A stretch of DNA of 64,000 nucleotides from Prado023 sp963706885 (GCA_963706885.1 CAVPNX010000031.1:1-64000), one strand, 5' to 3'. Counted from the stretch's first letter, positions 35,144-44,431 are shown. Made by a program: numbers and translations. Notes: generated from the sequence alone by a model not told the origin.

Positions 35144-36670
35144 ATGTCTGAGCCCCTTGATGTCCTTGCCCCCGTCGTCCTGCCCGCTCGCGCCAGCAAC
35201 CCCGACGTGCGCGTCCGGTTCTGCCCGTCGCCGACCGGCAACCCGCATGTGGGGATGGTCCGCACTGCCCTGTTCAACTGGGCGTACGCCCGGCACACCG
35301 GTGGCACGTTCGTGTTCCGGATCGAGGACACAGACTCCGCGCGGGACACCGAGGAGTCCTACGAGCAGCTGCTGGCCGCCCTGACCTGGCTGGGCCTCGA
35401 CTGGGACGAGGGCCCCGGGCTGGGCGGCGCCTATGCGCCCTACCGGCAGTCCCAGCGCCTCGAGGTCTACGCGAACGCGGCCCGTGACCTGCTCGCCGCC
35501 GGACGCGCGTACGAGTGCTTCTGCACCCCCGAGGAGCTCGAGGTGCGCCGCGAGCAGGCGCGCAAGGAGGGCCGCACTCCCGGCTACGACGGCCACTGCC
35601 GCGACCTCGAGTCCGACCAGGTCGAGGCGTTCCGGGCCGAGGGCCGCACGCCTGCGCTGCGCTTCCGGATGCCGGGCACGGAGCTCACGTGGGACGACCT
35701 CGTGCGCGGTCCGGTCACGTTCGCCCCGGAGCACGTCCCGGACTTCGTCCTCGTGCGCGGCAACGGCGAGCCGCTGTACACGCTGGTCAACCCCGTCGAC
35801 GATGCGCTGATGCGCATCACCCACGTCCTGCGCGGCGAGGACCTGCTCTCGAGCACGCCGCGCCAGATCGCCCTGTACGACGCGCTGGCCGAGATCGGCG
35901 TCTCCGACGGCACGACGCCGCGGTTCGGGCACCTTCCCTACGTCATGGGCGAGGGCAACAAGAAGCTGTCCAAGCGTGATCCGCAGTCCAGCCTGAACCT
36001 GTACCGCGAGGAGGGATTCCTCCCCGAGGGCCTGCTGAACTACCTCGCGCTGCTGGGATGGTCGATGGGCGAGGACCGCGAATTCTTCTCCAAGGAGCAG
36101 ATGGCCGCTTCGTTCTCCTTGGAGCGGGTCAGCGCCAACCCGGCGCGCTTCGACCTGAAGAAGTGCACCGCGATCAACGCGGACTGGATGCGCGCCCTGC
36201 CTGCCGAGGAGTTGGCAAGCCGGGTGCAGCACGTGCTGGTCGAGCGCGGTGTGATGTCCGACCCCGTGTCCGAGGAGGACGCCCGGACGCTGGCCGCGGC
36301 CATCCCCCTGGTCCAGGAGCGGATGGAGACCCTCGGGCAGGCCGAGGGGATGCTCGGCTTCCTGTTCGTCGACGAGGCGTCGTTCGCGCCCGATCCCGAC
36401 GACGCCACCCGGATGCTCGGCCCCGACGCCGGGCCCGTGCTGGCTGCTGCGCGCGCGGCCCTGGTTGACCTCGGCGAGTGGTCGGCCGCCGCGATCGAGT
36501 CCGCCCTGCGCGCGGCGCTCATCGAGGGTCTGGGGCTCAAGCCGAAGGTGGCGTTCGGGTCGCTGCGGGTGGCCGTCACGGGGCGCCGCGTGTCGCCGCC
36601 GTTGTTCGAGTCGATCGAGCTGCTGGGCCGCGAGCGCACGCTGTCCCGGATCGACGCGGCGCTGCCCTGA
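35144..36670 (+). CDS. gltX: Glutamyl-tRNA synthetase (probably non-discriminating)
   Basis: Class I synthetase, 508 residues. The HIGH-type motif is PSPTGNPHVGMVRTALFNWAY near residue 30, followed by FRIEDTDSARD, and the KMSKS-type motif is KKLSKRDPQSS near 273. C-terminal anticodon-binding helices are complete. Because GatCAB is encoded in this window and no GlnRS is seen, it likely charges both tRNA-Glu and tRNA-Gln, both of which lie 3.4 kb downstream; that is inference. Start ATG 35144 follows a leaderless-type -10 box. Confidence 0.95.
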   Translation: MSEPLDVLAPVVLPARASNPDVRVRFCPSPTGNPHVGMVRTALFNWAYARHTGGTFVFRIEDTDSARDTEESYEQLLAALTWLGLDWDEGPGLGGAYAPYRQSQRLEVYANAARDLLAAGRAYECFCTPEELEVRREQARKEGRTPGYDGHCRDLESDQVEAFRAEGRTPALRFRMPGTELTWDDLVRGPVTFAPEHVPDFVLVRGNGEPLYTLVNPVDDALMRITHVLRGEDLLSSTPRQIALYDALAEIGVSDGTTPRFGHLPYVMGEGNKKLSKRDPQSSLNLYREEGFLPEGLLNYLALLGWSMGEDREFFSKEQMAASFSLERVSANPARFDLKKCTAINADWMRALPAEELASRVQHVLVERGVMSDPVSEEDARTLAAAIPLVQERMETLGQAEGMLGFLFVDEASFAPDPDDATRMLGPDAGPVLAAARAALVDLGEWSAAAIESALRAALIEGLGLKPKVAFGSLRVAVTGRRVSPPLFESIELLGRERTLSRIDAALP

Positions 36671-36930
36671 GGCCGCCACCCTGTCCTGACCGAGGCGTCC
36701 GAGGCGCACGCCCCAGCCTGGCAACGACCCGACGCGGTGCCGCGGACCGACCCGGGGAGGCGCGCAACGCACCGACCAAGATCGCGATCCGATCCAACTC
36801 CTGAGCCGATGTGGCGCCCGAGACCTGGATCAACTGCCCCGCGGCGTCCGAGACTCGGATCAAGTCGGCGCGGCGGCGCGGCGGCGCCGGCGGCCCGGCG
36901 GCCGGGGGGCCGGGGGGCCGGGTGTGCCGT

Positions 36931-36936
36931 TAGGTT
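36931..36936 (+). promoter_or_regulatory. Leaderless -10 box (TAGGTT)
   Basis: TAGGTT is six bases before GTG 36943. Upstream (36810-36865) lie two similar 18-base direct copies of CCGAGACxxGGATCAAxT, 36 bp apart, of unknown meaning; the rest of the 270-base gap is very G-rich. Confidence 0.5.
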
Positions 36937-36942
36937 GGTCCT

Positions 36943-37878
36943 GTGCCGGACGCCACCTTGTTCATGCAGGACCTCGACGATCGCCGGGTCCCGCTGTCCT
37001 CGGGCATGATCGCCCGCTGGATGATGAAGGCGGGCATGGAGTCCGACCCCGCCGACCGCACCGCGGCCCGGGTGGTGCAGACGATCGAGGACGCCCATCC
37101 GCCCGCCGCCGACCCGTCAGCGCCGGTTGCGACGGTCCGCCGTGACGAGGTGTTCGCCCGCATCAGCGACGTCCTGCTCGCCGATGGCCTGCCCGATGTC
37201 GAGCGGCGGGTGCGGATCCGGCGCTGGGTGCGCACCAGCGGCCAGCCCCTGGTCGTGGCCGTGGGCGGTTCCTCCGGTGTCGGCAAGTCGACCATCAGCC
37301 AGGAGGTCGCCGACCGCCTGGGGATCTCGGTGGTGATCAGCACCGACCAGGTGCGCGCTGTCATCCGCAGCGTGATCAACCCCGACCTGTTCCCGGCGCT
37401 GTCGCAGAGCTCGTTCTCCGCGGCCAAGATGCTCAAGAGCAACCTGACCGGAAACCGCCTGCTGTTCGCCTACGAGGAGCAGGCCCGGATCGTCCAGCAC
37501 GGCACCGTCGCCCTGGCGCGGCGCTCCGTCAAGGAGGGCCAGCAGGTGATGGTCAACGGGGTGCACATCGTCCCCGGGCTGCAGACCGTGGAGCCGGACT
37601 TCCCGCTGTTCACCTACGTGCTCACCGTGGGCAGCGCGGAGGAGCACCGCGGGCGGTTCATCAAGCGCTTCCTCGACGGGGACCGCAAGCCCACGGAGTA
37701 CCTCGAGCGGATGGATGCCATCCGCGAGCTCGACAGCTACATCGTGGAGCAGTGCCACCGCCACGGCGTGCAGGTGATCACCAGCACCACGTTCGACGGC
37801 ACGGTCCTGGCGCTCATGGACGCGGTCTGCCGCGACCTCGAGGCCCGCTTCGCGACGCACCCCGTCCTCCCCGGCTGA
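36943..37878 (+). CDS. 2-phosphoglycerate kinase-like P-loop protein
   Basis: 311 residues. An N-terminal part resembling the small ATP-cone-like segment of 2-phosphoglycerate kinases (VPLSSGMIARWMMKAGM, RRDEVFARISDVLL) precedes a P-loop kinase domain with Walker A VAVGGSSGVGKSTISQEVADRL near residue 107, VVISTDQVRAVIRSV, and MVNGVHIVPGL. 2-Phosphoglycerate kinase makes 2,3-bisphosphoglycerate in methanogens; in actinobacteria the role is unclear. GTG 36943 follows a leaderless -10 box. Stands alone downstream of gltX. Confidence 0.78.
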   Translation: MPDATLFMQDLDDRRVPLSSGMIARWMMKAGMESDPADRTAARVVQTIEDAHPPAADPSAPVATVRRDEVFARISDVLLADGLPDVERRVRIRRWVRTSGQPLVVAVGGSSGVGKSTISQEVADRLGISVVISTDQVRAVIRSVINPDLFPALSQSSFSAAKMLKSNLTGNRLLFAYEEQARIVQHGTVALARRSVKEGQQVMVNGVHIVPGLQTVEPDFPLFTYVLTVGSAEEHRGRFIKRFLDGDRKPTEYLERMDAIRELDSYIVEQCHRHGVQVITSTTFDGTVLALMDAVCRDLEARFATHPVLPG

Positions 37879-37969
37879 CACCGGCCCGGGGACCGTGTCC
37901 CCTGGCGGGGCCGGTCGGGCCATGATGTAGTCGGAGACGAGGACGGCAGTCCGTGCGCGGAGGTGGCAC

Positions 37970-39994
37970 ATGCGGTACCGGGTGGGGGCACTGGGCGCAG
38001 CCCTCTGCGCGGTGCTCCTGCTCGTGACGTGGTCGGTGTTCCAGGGGCAGCCGGAGGGCGCACCACGGCTGGAGGGCCCTGCGGCCGCCGCGTCGGCCTG
38101 GCCGTCGACGTCCGATGCCCTGACCGGCGCGACGGGAGGCCTCGGAGCCCCCTGGGCGCCCGTGCCCGTCGTGACGGAGCTGACGCCCACCGGAATCGAC
38201 CTCGTGAACGCCCCCGGGGTGGTGTCGATGGTCGTGGATGGTGCGGGTGCCGTGTGGCTGCGCAGCCCGTGGCAGCTCACCCGCGTTGATCCCGGTACCG
38301 GTGCGGCGCGTTCGTGGGACGTTGCCGATGACCAGGTGTTCGCGACCCTCCGATCGATCGAGCCCTCGGGGGGCGGTGGTGTCTGGCTCCTCGAGTCCGA
38401 CCGGGTGCGGCTGTTCGACGGCCAGCGCTTCGTGCGGGATCTCACCGTGCCGGCCGAGTATCGCGGGGGTGACGGTCGGCGGGTCAACAGCCTCGTCGAG
38501 GTCGGTTCGGAGGTGTGGGTCAGCAGCGTCGCCGGGGTCGCTCGCTCGTCCGGGGGGCCCTGGGCCATGGTGGGTGAGGACACGATCAGCGGCGCCGCCA
38601 TGCTCACCGTCGATGCAGCAGGCGACGTGTGGTGCATCGGTCAGGACCTGCTGCCGGACGGCGAGCTGGATCAGACGGTCATGCGGTTCGACGGGAACCG
38701 GTGGGCCGCACTCGACGGCCCGGAGTCGCCGCCCCACGTCGAGGAACTCCTGGCCGACCCGACCGTGGGGGTGGTGGTCCGCTCCGGAGGTGAGGTGCGC
38801 CGGTTCGACGGCCTGTCGTGGCGGCGGATGCCCGCGCTCCCGTCAGCCTCGGATCTGGGTGAGCCCGCCTCCCTGAGCATGTCCGTGACGCCGGAGGGGG
38901 CGCTCTGGGTGGTCGGCTCCCATGGCCTTGCCCGTGCCGGCGAGTCCGGGCAGTGGGAGTCGTTCGCCCGGGTCGATGGGCCCGGACTGGTCGGCATGGG
39001 CATCACCGGTTCCGACGTGCTGGTGGCTGACCCAGCTGGGCTCCTCCGACTCGACGGGGATCAGCTGAACCGGGTGTGGATCGCCCCGGACCGAGGGATC
39101 GGCACGCGTCTCGACGGGTTGCTGGTCGTCTCCTCCGATGAGGTCTGGGCGACCGGGGAGCGCGGCATCCTGCAGTTCGTGGACGGGCGGTGGCGCGAAC
39201 GACTCAAGGGGCGCGGATGGCTGGGCCAATCCCAGCTCGGGTGGGGCACGGAGTCGGGACTGGCCCTTGCAGCCGATGGGACGGTGTGGGCGATCGCGGG
39301 CAGTGCGCTGGCCAGGTTCGTCGGGGACGAGCAGGAGGTGATCCAACGCAGCCGCATCGACGGATGGCTCATGACCGGCCCCGACTCCGGCGTCTGGGCC
39401 GTGGAGGCGATCTGGCCGGGGTGGTCGCGGTGGTACGCGGGCGAGGATCCCGACGGCGTCAGCGTGACCCGGGTGCTCGCCGACGGCACGCAGTCCGCCG
39501 TCACCCTGCCCGGCCCCCCGTGGTCGTTGACGTCCGTGGCAGCCGGTGCCGACGGCAGCATCTGGGTGACCATCTGCGAGGGGAAGGTGGCCGACTACTG
39601 CACCGTCCCCTCCCTGATGAGGTGGGACGGCCAGTGGTCCGTGGTCCCCCATCCGGGGGCAGATGTCACGGGGGCGACAGTCGCCACGGACGGAAGCCTC
39701 TGGGCGCTGCTCACCTCCGGTGTCTACGACGTGCCGTTCGTCGCCCGGTACGACCAGGGTGCCTGGACCCTGTTCCGGGAGGCCACCAACCTCGCGCAGC
39801 TCACGGCCAACCCGGCCGGTGGCGTCTGCGGTGTTGAACCGACTCAATCCGCACTCGTCTGCATCGACGCCTCGGGTCAGGTCAGCCGCAAGTCCCTACA
39901 CGTGCCAGGGCGCGTGCACATCGGCCAGGATGGATCGCTCTGGATGGAGGACTCGGGCGTCGTCGCGCGCCTCCCCGGGACGGTGCCCAGCTGA
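37970..39994 (+). CDS. Membrane-anchored or secreted beta-propeller protein
   Basis: 674 residues. Signal or anchor sequence MRYRVGALGAALCAVLLLVTW, then a Pro/Ala linker, then about 600 residues of repeated blades of the two-component-regulator propeller kind, each with a W-x-x-x-x-x-G and L-x-x-[DF]-G pattern (DGAGAVWLRSPWQLTRVD, SGGGGVWLLESDRVRLFDG, DAAGDVWCIGQDLL, VTPEGALWVVGSHGLAR, AADGTVWAIAGSALARF, GADGSIWVTICEGK, ATDGSLWALL, GQDGSLWMEDSGVVARL). No histidine kinase or regulatory domain follows. GGAGG six bases before ATG 37970. Ligand and role unknown. Confidence 0.75.
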   Translation: MRYRVGALGAALCAVLLLVTWSVFQGQPEGAPRLEGPAAAASAWPSTSDALTGATGGLGAPWAPVPVVTELTPTGIDLVNAPGVVSMVVDGAGAVWLRSPWQLTRVDPGTGAARSWDVADDQVFATLRSIEPSGGGGVWLLESDRVRLFDGQRFVRDLTVPAEYRGGDGRRVNSLVEVGSEVWVSSVAGVARSSGGPWAMVGEDTISGAAMLTVDAAGDVWCIGQDLLPDGELDQTVMRFDGNRWAALDGPESPPHVEELLADPTVGVVVRSGGEVRRFDGLSWRRMPALPSASDLGEPASLSMSVTPEGALWVVGSHGLARAGESGQWESFARVDGPGLVGMGITGSDVLVADPAGLLRLDGDQLNRVWIAPDRGIGTRLDGLLVVSSDEVWATGERGILQFVDGRWRERLKGRGWLGQSQLGWGTESGLALAADGTVWAIAGSALARFVGDEQEVIQRSRIDGWLMTGPDSGVWAVEAIWPGWSRWYAGEDPDGVSVTRVLADGTQSAVTLPGPPWSLTSVAAGADGSIWVTICEGKVADYCTVPSLMRWDGQWSVVPHPGADVTGATVATDGSLWALLTSGVYDVPFVARYDQGAWTLFREATNLAQLTANPAGGVCGVEPTQSALVCIDASGQVSRKSLHVPGRVHIGQDGSLWMEDSGVVARLPGTVPS

Positions 39995-40036
39995 CCCCAG
40001 TGCGTTGTCCGTTTTGGGCCCCCGGGTTGCGGCCGG

Positions 40037-40042
40037 TATAGT
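40037..40042 (+). promoter_or_regulatory. -10 box (TATAGT) upstream of tRNA-Gln
   Basis: TATAGT 12 bases before the mature 5' end of tRNA-Gln, in the expected place. Confidence 0.5.
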
Positions 40043-40054
40043 TTCCCCTGCCCT

Positions 40055-40126
40055 TGGGGTATGGGGTAATTGGCAGCCCGGCTGATTCTGGTTCAGCTAG
40101 TCTAGGTTCGAGTCCTGGTACCCCAG
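40055..40126 (+). tRNA. tRNA-Gln (CTG)
   Basis: 72 bases. Acceptor arms TGGGGTA / TACCCCA with discriminator G; anticodon arm GCTGA-TTCTGGT-TCAGC gives anticodon CTG; T loop GGTTCGAGTCC. CCA is not encoded. A second tRNA follows 73 bases later. Confidence 0.95.
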
Positions 40127-40199
40127 CTCGACGTTTCACCCCCGCCCGTGAGGGTAGGATTGCGACGTTGCGCCGAGCGATCGGCACAGCACGAAGCAC

Positions 40200-40272
40200 G
40201 GCCCCGTTGTGTAGTGGCCTAGCACGCCGCCCTCTCAAGGCGGTAGCGCGGGTTCGAATCCCGTCGGGGCTA
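40200..40272 (+). tRNA. tRNA-Glu (CTC)
   Basis: 73 bases. Acceptor GGCCCCG / CGGGGCT (first pair G-U), D arm GTGT...GCAC, anticodon arm CCGCC-CTCTCAA-GGCGG giving anticodon CTC, T loop GTTCGAATC, discriminator A. TAGGAT at 40155-40160 may be its own -10 box. Confidence 0.95.
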
Positions 40273-40276
40273 CGCG

Positions 40277-40309
40277 AAGTGAGGGACCTCCCGTGGAGGT
40301 CCCTCACTT
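40277..40309 (+). terminator. Terminator after tRNA-Glu
   Basis: Perfect 15-bp stem AAGTGAGGGACCTCC / GGAGGTCCCTCACTT with a three-base loop, then GTGTT, starting five bases after the tRNA. Confidence 0.8.
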
Positions 40310-40364
40310 GTGTTGGGGGGGTGCTTCGGGCGAGGGTGCGCCTGTGCGTGCGACGGGCTGGGGC

Positions 40365-40784
40365 TCAGCTGGCGTTGAAGAACTCGTCCGCGCGGTAGTT
40401 CCACAGCAGCAGCAGGACGATGACCGCCAGTCCCCCTGCGAGCGTCCCGACCAGGAACCCGCCGTGCCCGCTGAACGACAGCGCCACCCAGATGGACGCG
40501 ATGATGCGCACGACCATGAGGGCAGTGACCGCGAGCCGGGCGAAGGAGTTGCCGACCCACAGTCCGACGGCGACGACGGCCGTGATGATCCCGAAGATGA
40601 TCTCGGCGATCCCGTAGCTCGTGGCAGTCCCCTCGGCGATGTCGGCGTTGGCCAGCGCAGCGGCGCTGGAGAGCAGGAAGACGAAGCCGGCGGCCATCGC
40701 CAGGAATGCGATGAGGAAGGTGATGATCGCGACGAAGGTGACCCCACCGGGGCGCTTCGGTCGTCCGTACCAGGTGCCGCTCAT
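40365..40784 (-). CDS. Small integral membrane protein of unknown function
   Basis: 139 residues with a short basic N-terminus (MSGTWYGRPKRPGG) and four hydrophobic segments: VTFVAIITFLIAFLAMAAGF, IAEIIFGIITAVVAVGLWVG, LAVTALMVVRIIASIWVAL and LVGTLAGGLAVIVLLLLW. The C-terminus (NYRADEFFNAS) is polar. ATG 40784 has GAGGAG five bases upstream on the minus strand. No domain with known function recognised; the layout recalls small DUF-type four-helix membrane proteins of actinobacteria. Convergent with the tRNA genes. Confidence 0.75.
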   Translation of the reverse strand: MSGTWYGRPKRPGGVTFVAIITFLIAFLAMAAGFVFLLSSAAALANADIAEGTATSYGIAEIIFGIITAVVAVGLWVGNSFARLAVTALMVVRIIASIWVALSFSGHGGFLVGTLAGGLAVIVLLLLWNYRADEFFNAS

Positions 40785-40906
40785 GAGGTCTCCTCGATGC
40801 CGGGTGATGGCCGCTGATCGGCCCACGCACAGCATGCCACCGGAAGAAGGGTCACGGACAGTAGGTGGTGGCCCCAAGAAGGGTGATGTCGGCGCCGAGG
40901 AGCTCC

Positions 40907-41626
40907 TCAGTCCCGGCGCAGGGCTTCCGTGAGCTTGCCCGCCGTGGCCAGGACCGCGTGGCTGTGCAGGCGTCCCGGGACACGGCCCATCCGGTCCAAC
41001 GGGCCGGACACCGAGACTGCGGCGACGACCTTGTTGGAGGGCCCGCGCACCGGTGCGCTCACCGACGCCACCCCCTGCTCGCGCTCGGCCACGCTCTGCG
41101 CCCAGCCCCGCCGGCGGACACCGGCGAGGGTCGCTGCGGTGAAGGTGGAGTCACGCAGCCCCACGTGGATCCGCTCTGGGTCCTCCCACGCCAGCAGGAC
41201 CTGCGCGGCCGACCCTGCGTGCATCGTCAGCACCGCACCGACCGGCACCGTGTCGCGCAGTCCGGTGAGGCGTTCCGCGGCGGCCACGCAGATCCGCCGG
41301 TCGCCCTGGCGGCGGTACAGCTGGGCGCTCTCGCCGGTGACCTCGCGCAGGTGGGCCAGAGCCGGGCCCGCGGCGGCCACCAGGCGGTCCTCCCCGGCGG
41401 CGGCGGCCAACTCCGGCAGCCGAGGGCCCAGGACGAACCGGCCGCTCATGTCTCGGGCGATCAGTCGGTGGTGCTCGAGGGCGGTCGCGAGGCGGTGCGC
41501 GGTCGGTCGGGCGAGGCCCGTGGCAGCCACGAGCCCGGCCAGGGACTGGGGCCCTCCCTCCAGCGCATCGAGCAACATGGAGGCCTTGTCGATGACCCCG
41601 ACCCCACTGGCGTATGATTCGTCCAT
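40907..41626 (-). CDS. IclR-family transcriptional regulator divergent from leuCD
   Basis: 239 residues. N-terminal winged helix (VIDKASMLLDALEGGPQSLAGLVAATGLARPTAHRLATALE) and C-terminal IclR effector domain (LAHLREVTGESAQLYRRQGD, AVLTMHAGSAAQVLLAW, SVAEREQGVASVSAPVRG, VVAAVSVSGPLDRM). Size and divergent position next to leuC match NdgR of Streptomyces and LtbR of Corynebacterium, which control leuCD and related genes. ATG 41626 is preferred to the upstream open frame because CAATAT (minus strand, 41633-41638) is six bases away and TTGACG (41657-41662) lies 18 bp upstream of it. Confidence 0.92.
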   Translation of the reverse strand: MDESYASGVGVIDKASMLLDALEGGPQSLAGLVAATGLARPTAHRLATALEHHRLIARDMSGRFVLGPRLPELAAAAGEDRLVAAAGPALAHLREVTGESAQLYRRQGDRRICVAAAERLTGLRDTVPVGAVLTMHAGSAAQVLLAWEDPERIHVGLRDSTFTAATLAGVRRRGWAQSVAEREQGVASVSAPVRGPSNKVVAAVSVSGPLDRMGRVPGRLHSHAVLATAGKLTEALRRD

Positions 41627-41662
41627 AGGTTGATATTGCCGTTTCAACATGTGAGACGTCAA
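41613..41662. promoter_or_regulatory. Divergent iclR/leuC promoter-operator region
   Basis: Minus-strand promoter TTGACG - 18 bp - CAATAT for the regulator. A TATGAT (41613-41618) on the plus strand could be the leuC -10. The inverted repeat GTTGA-N10-TCAAC (41629-41648) lies between and is a likely operator for the IclR protein. Confidence 0.55.
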
Positions 41663-41684
41663 CTGGCGAGGAGCGGAGGATCTG

Positions 41685-43086
41685 ATGGGTCGGACACTGG
41701 CCGAGAAGGTATGGGACGCGCATGTGGTGCGCAGCGCCCCGGGGGAGCCCGACCTGCTCTACATCGACCTGCACCTGATCCACGAGGTGACCAGCCCGCA
41801 GGCGTTCGACGGGCTCCGCGCCGCCGGGCGCCCGGTGCGCCGACCGGACCTCACCCTGGCCACCGAGGACCACAACGTCCCGACCATCGATATCGACAAG
41901 CCGATCGCCGACCCGATCTCCCGGGCCCAGGTCGACGCCCTGCGTGCGAACGCCGCGGAGTTCGGCGTGCCGATCTACTCGCTGGGCAGCGCCGAGCAGG
42001 GCATCGTCCACGTGGTCGGCCCGCAGCTGGGCCTGACCCAGCCGGGCATGACGATCGTCTGCGGCGACTCGCACACCTCCACCCACGGTGCGTTCGGTGC
42101 CCTCGCGTTCGGGATCGGCACCTCGGAGGTCGAGCACGTCCTGGCCACGCAGACCCTGCCGCTCAAGCCGTTCAGGACGATGGCGATCACGGTCGAGGGC
42201 GCACTGCCCGACGGGGTCACGGCCAAGGACCTGATCCTGGCGGTCATCGCCCGGATCGGCACCGGGGGCGGCCAGGGCTACGTCCTGGAGTACCGCGGCG
42301 AGGCGATCCGGGCGCTGAGCATGGAGGCCCGGATGACCATCTGCAACATGTCCATCGAGGCCGGTGCGCGCGCCGGGATGATCGCCCCCGACGAGACGAC
42401 CTTCGCCTACATCGAGGGCCGGCCGAAGGCGCCCGAGGGCAGGGACTGGTCCGATGCGGTGGCCCACTGGCGGACGCTGAGCACCGACGACGATGCGCAG
42501 TTCGACGCCGAGGTGGTGATCGACGCCAGTGAGCTGAGCCCCTTCGTCACGTGGGGCACCAACCCGGGCCAGGGCGTGCCACTCTCGTCGACGGTGCCCA
42601 ACCCCGAGGACTTCGCCGATCCCTCCGATCAGGCGGCGGCCCGCAAGGCGCTGGAGTACATGGGCCTGACGGCGGGCACGCCCATGCGCGAGATCCCGGT
42701 CGACACCGTCTTCCTCGGGTCGTGCACCAACGGCCGGATCGAGGACCTGCGCGCCGCGGCCGAGATCCTGCGGGGCCGTACGAGTCGCCGACGGGGTGCG
42801 CATGCTGGTGGTCCCCGGATCGGTTCGGGTTCGCCTTGCCGCGATGGCCGAGGGGCTCGACCGGGTCTTCACCGATGCGGGTGCCGAGTGGCGCGAGGCG
42901 GGCTGCTCGATGTGCCTGGGCATGAACCCCGACACGCTGGCGCCTCAGGAGCGCAGCGCGTCCACGTCGAACCGCAACTTCGAGGGCCGGCAGGGCCCGG
43001 GTGGGCGCACCCACCTGGTCTCCCCGCAGGTCGCTGCCGCGACAGCCGTTCGCGGCACCCTGAGCTCCCCGGCCGACCTGGTCTAG
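41685..43086 (+). CDS. leuC: 3-isopropylmalate dehydratase large subunit (frame break near 42780)
   Basis: Aconitase-family isomerase of leucine synthesis, also used for citramalate. The 4Fe-4S ligands are visible: FLGSCTNGRIEDL and CSMCLGMNPDTL. Also seen: TVCGDSHTSTHGAFGALAFGIGTSEVEHVLATQTL and NRNFEGRQGPGGRTHL. The frame changes at GGCCGTACGAGTC; removing one base at about 42780 gives LRGRRVADGVRMLVVPGSV and a 466-residue protein of normal length. ATG 41685 follows GGAGCGGAGG. leuD starts 12 bases after its stop. Confidence 0.93.
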
Positions 43087-43098
43087 AGAGGACCCCCC

Positions 43099-43686
43099 AT
43101 GGAGAAGTTCACCGTCCACACCGGTACGGCGGTCCCGTTGCGGGCCAGCAACGTCGACACCGACCAGATCATCCCGGCCAGGTACCTCAAGCGGATCACC
43201 CGCCACGGGTACGAGGACGCCCTGTTCGCGGCGTGGCGCAGCGACCCGGACTTCGTCCTCAACGACCCTGCCCGGGCCGGGGCGAGCGTCCTGGTGGCCG
43301 GCCCCGACTTCGGCACGGGCTCCTCCCGGGAGCATGCCGTCTGGGCGCTTCAGGACTACGGGTTCAAGGTCGTCATCTCCTCGCGGTTCGCCGACATCTT
43401 CCGCGGCAACTCCGGCAAGGGCGGGCTGCTCACGGCCATCGTCGACCAGGCCGTCGTCGACCAGCTGTGGGCCGCGACCGAGTCCGACCCCGCCTCGCCG
43501 GTGACGGTGGACCTCGAGGCGCGGACCGTGTCGTTCGGCGATGTCGTCGCTGCCTTCGAGATCGACGACTACGTCCGTTGGCGCCTGCTCGAGGGGTTGG
43601 ACGACATCGGGATCACGATGCAAAGTGCGGACCTCATCGCCGGTTTCGAGCGCGCCCGCCCCGCGTTCACCCCCCGTACCGCCTAG
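43099..43686 (+). CDS. leuD: 3-isopropylmalate dehydratase small subunit
   Basis: 195 residues with the small-subunit swivel domain: VPLRASNVDTDQIIPARYLKR, VLVAGPDFGTGSSREHAVWAL, VVISSRFADIFRGNSGKGGLL. Completes isopropylmalate isomerase with LeuC, 12 bases upstream, in a leuCD operon. GAGAGGA precedes the ATG. Confidence 0.96.
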   Translation: MEKFTVHTGTAVPLRASNVDTDQIIPARYLKRITRHGYEDALFAAWRSDPDFVLNDPARAGASVLVAGPDFGTGSSREHAVWALQDYGFKVVISSRFADIFRGNSGKGGLLTAIVDQAVVDQLWAATESDPASPVTVDLEARTVSFGDVVAAFEIDDYVRWRLLEGLDDIGITMQSADLIAGFERARPAFTPRTA

Positions 43687-43775
43687 CGTGTTCCACGAGT
43701 GCGGGAGTAGCCTGCGCCTCGGACATGATGCACACCCACCGGGACCGCCGGTGCGATCCGCGAAGGAAGTCACCC

Positions 43776-44431
43776 ATGAACAAGGCTGAACTCATTGACG
43801 TCGTTGCCGAGCGCATCGACACCAGCAAGAAGGAGGCGTCGGAGGCCGTCCAGGCCGTCATCGATGCCATCACCGAGACTGTGGCCAAGGGCCAGAAGGT
43901 CTCCATCAGCGGCTTCGGAGTGTTCGAGCGCGCCGAGCGCGCCGCGCGCACGTACCGGGCCCCGGCAACTGGCGAGGCGATCCGCAAGGTCGCCACAGCC
44001 GTGCCCCGCTTCCGCCCGGGTGGGGAGTTCAAGGCCTCGGTGAGCACCGAGAAGCCGGCCGCCGCAGCGAAGAAGGCAGCTGCGAAGGCCACCGCTCCGG
44101 CGAAGAAGGCTGCCACCGCTGCGACTGCCGCGGCGACCAAGGCCACGGCTCCGGCGAAGAAGGCCGCGACCAAGGCGACGGCTCCGGCGAAGGCCGCTGC
44201 TTCCAAGGCAACCGCCCCAGCCAAGAAGGCCGCTGCACCGGCAAAGGCCGCCGCCCGGCGGCGAAGGCTGCGGCCCCGGCGAAGGCTGCGGCTCCGGCGA
44301 AGAAGGCCCCGGCGAAGAAGGCCCCGGCGAAGAAGGCCCCGGCTGCGAAGAAGGCTCCGGCTGCGAAGAAGGCTCCCGCGAAGAAGGCCCCGGCCGCGCC
44401 CCCGGCGGAGGCGAAGCCCGCCGCGGAGTAG
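43776..44431 (+). CDS. hup: DNA-binding protein HU with Lys/Ala-rich tail (frame break near 44256)
   Basis: Nucleoid protein. Residues 1-90 are the HU fold (MNKAELIDVVAERIDTSKKE, VSISGFGVFERAERAARTYR, VPRFRPGGEFK). The remainder is a repetitive PAKKA / AAKA / TAPAKKA tail like that of mycobacterial HupB and Streptomyces HupS, which bind DNA and RNA. In the tail the frame shifts at GCCGCCCGGCGG, where one C seems to be missing near 44256; restoring it continues PAAKAAAPAKA to a stop at 44431 (218 residues). Uncorrected, the tail becomes Arg-rich, typical of an out-of-frame artefact. AAGGAAG seven bases before ATG. Confidence 0.92.
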
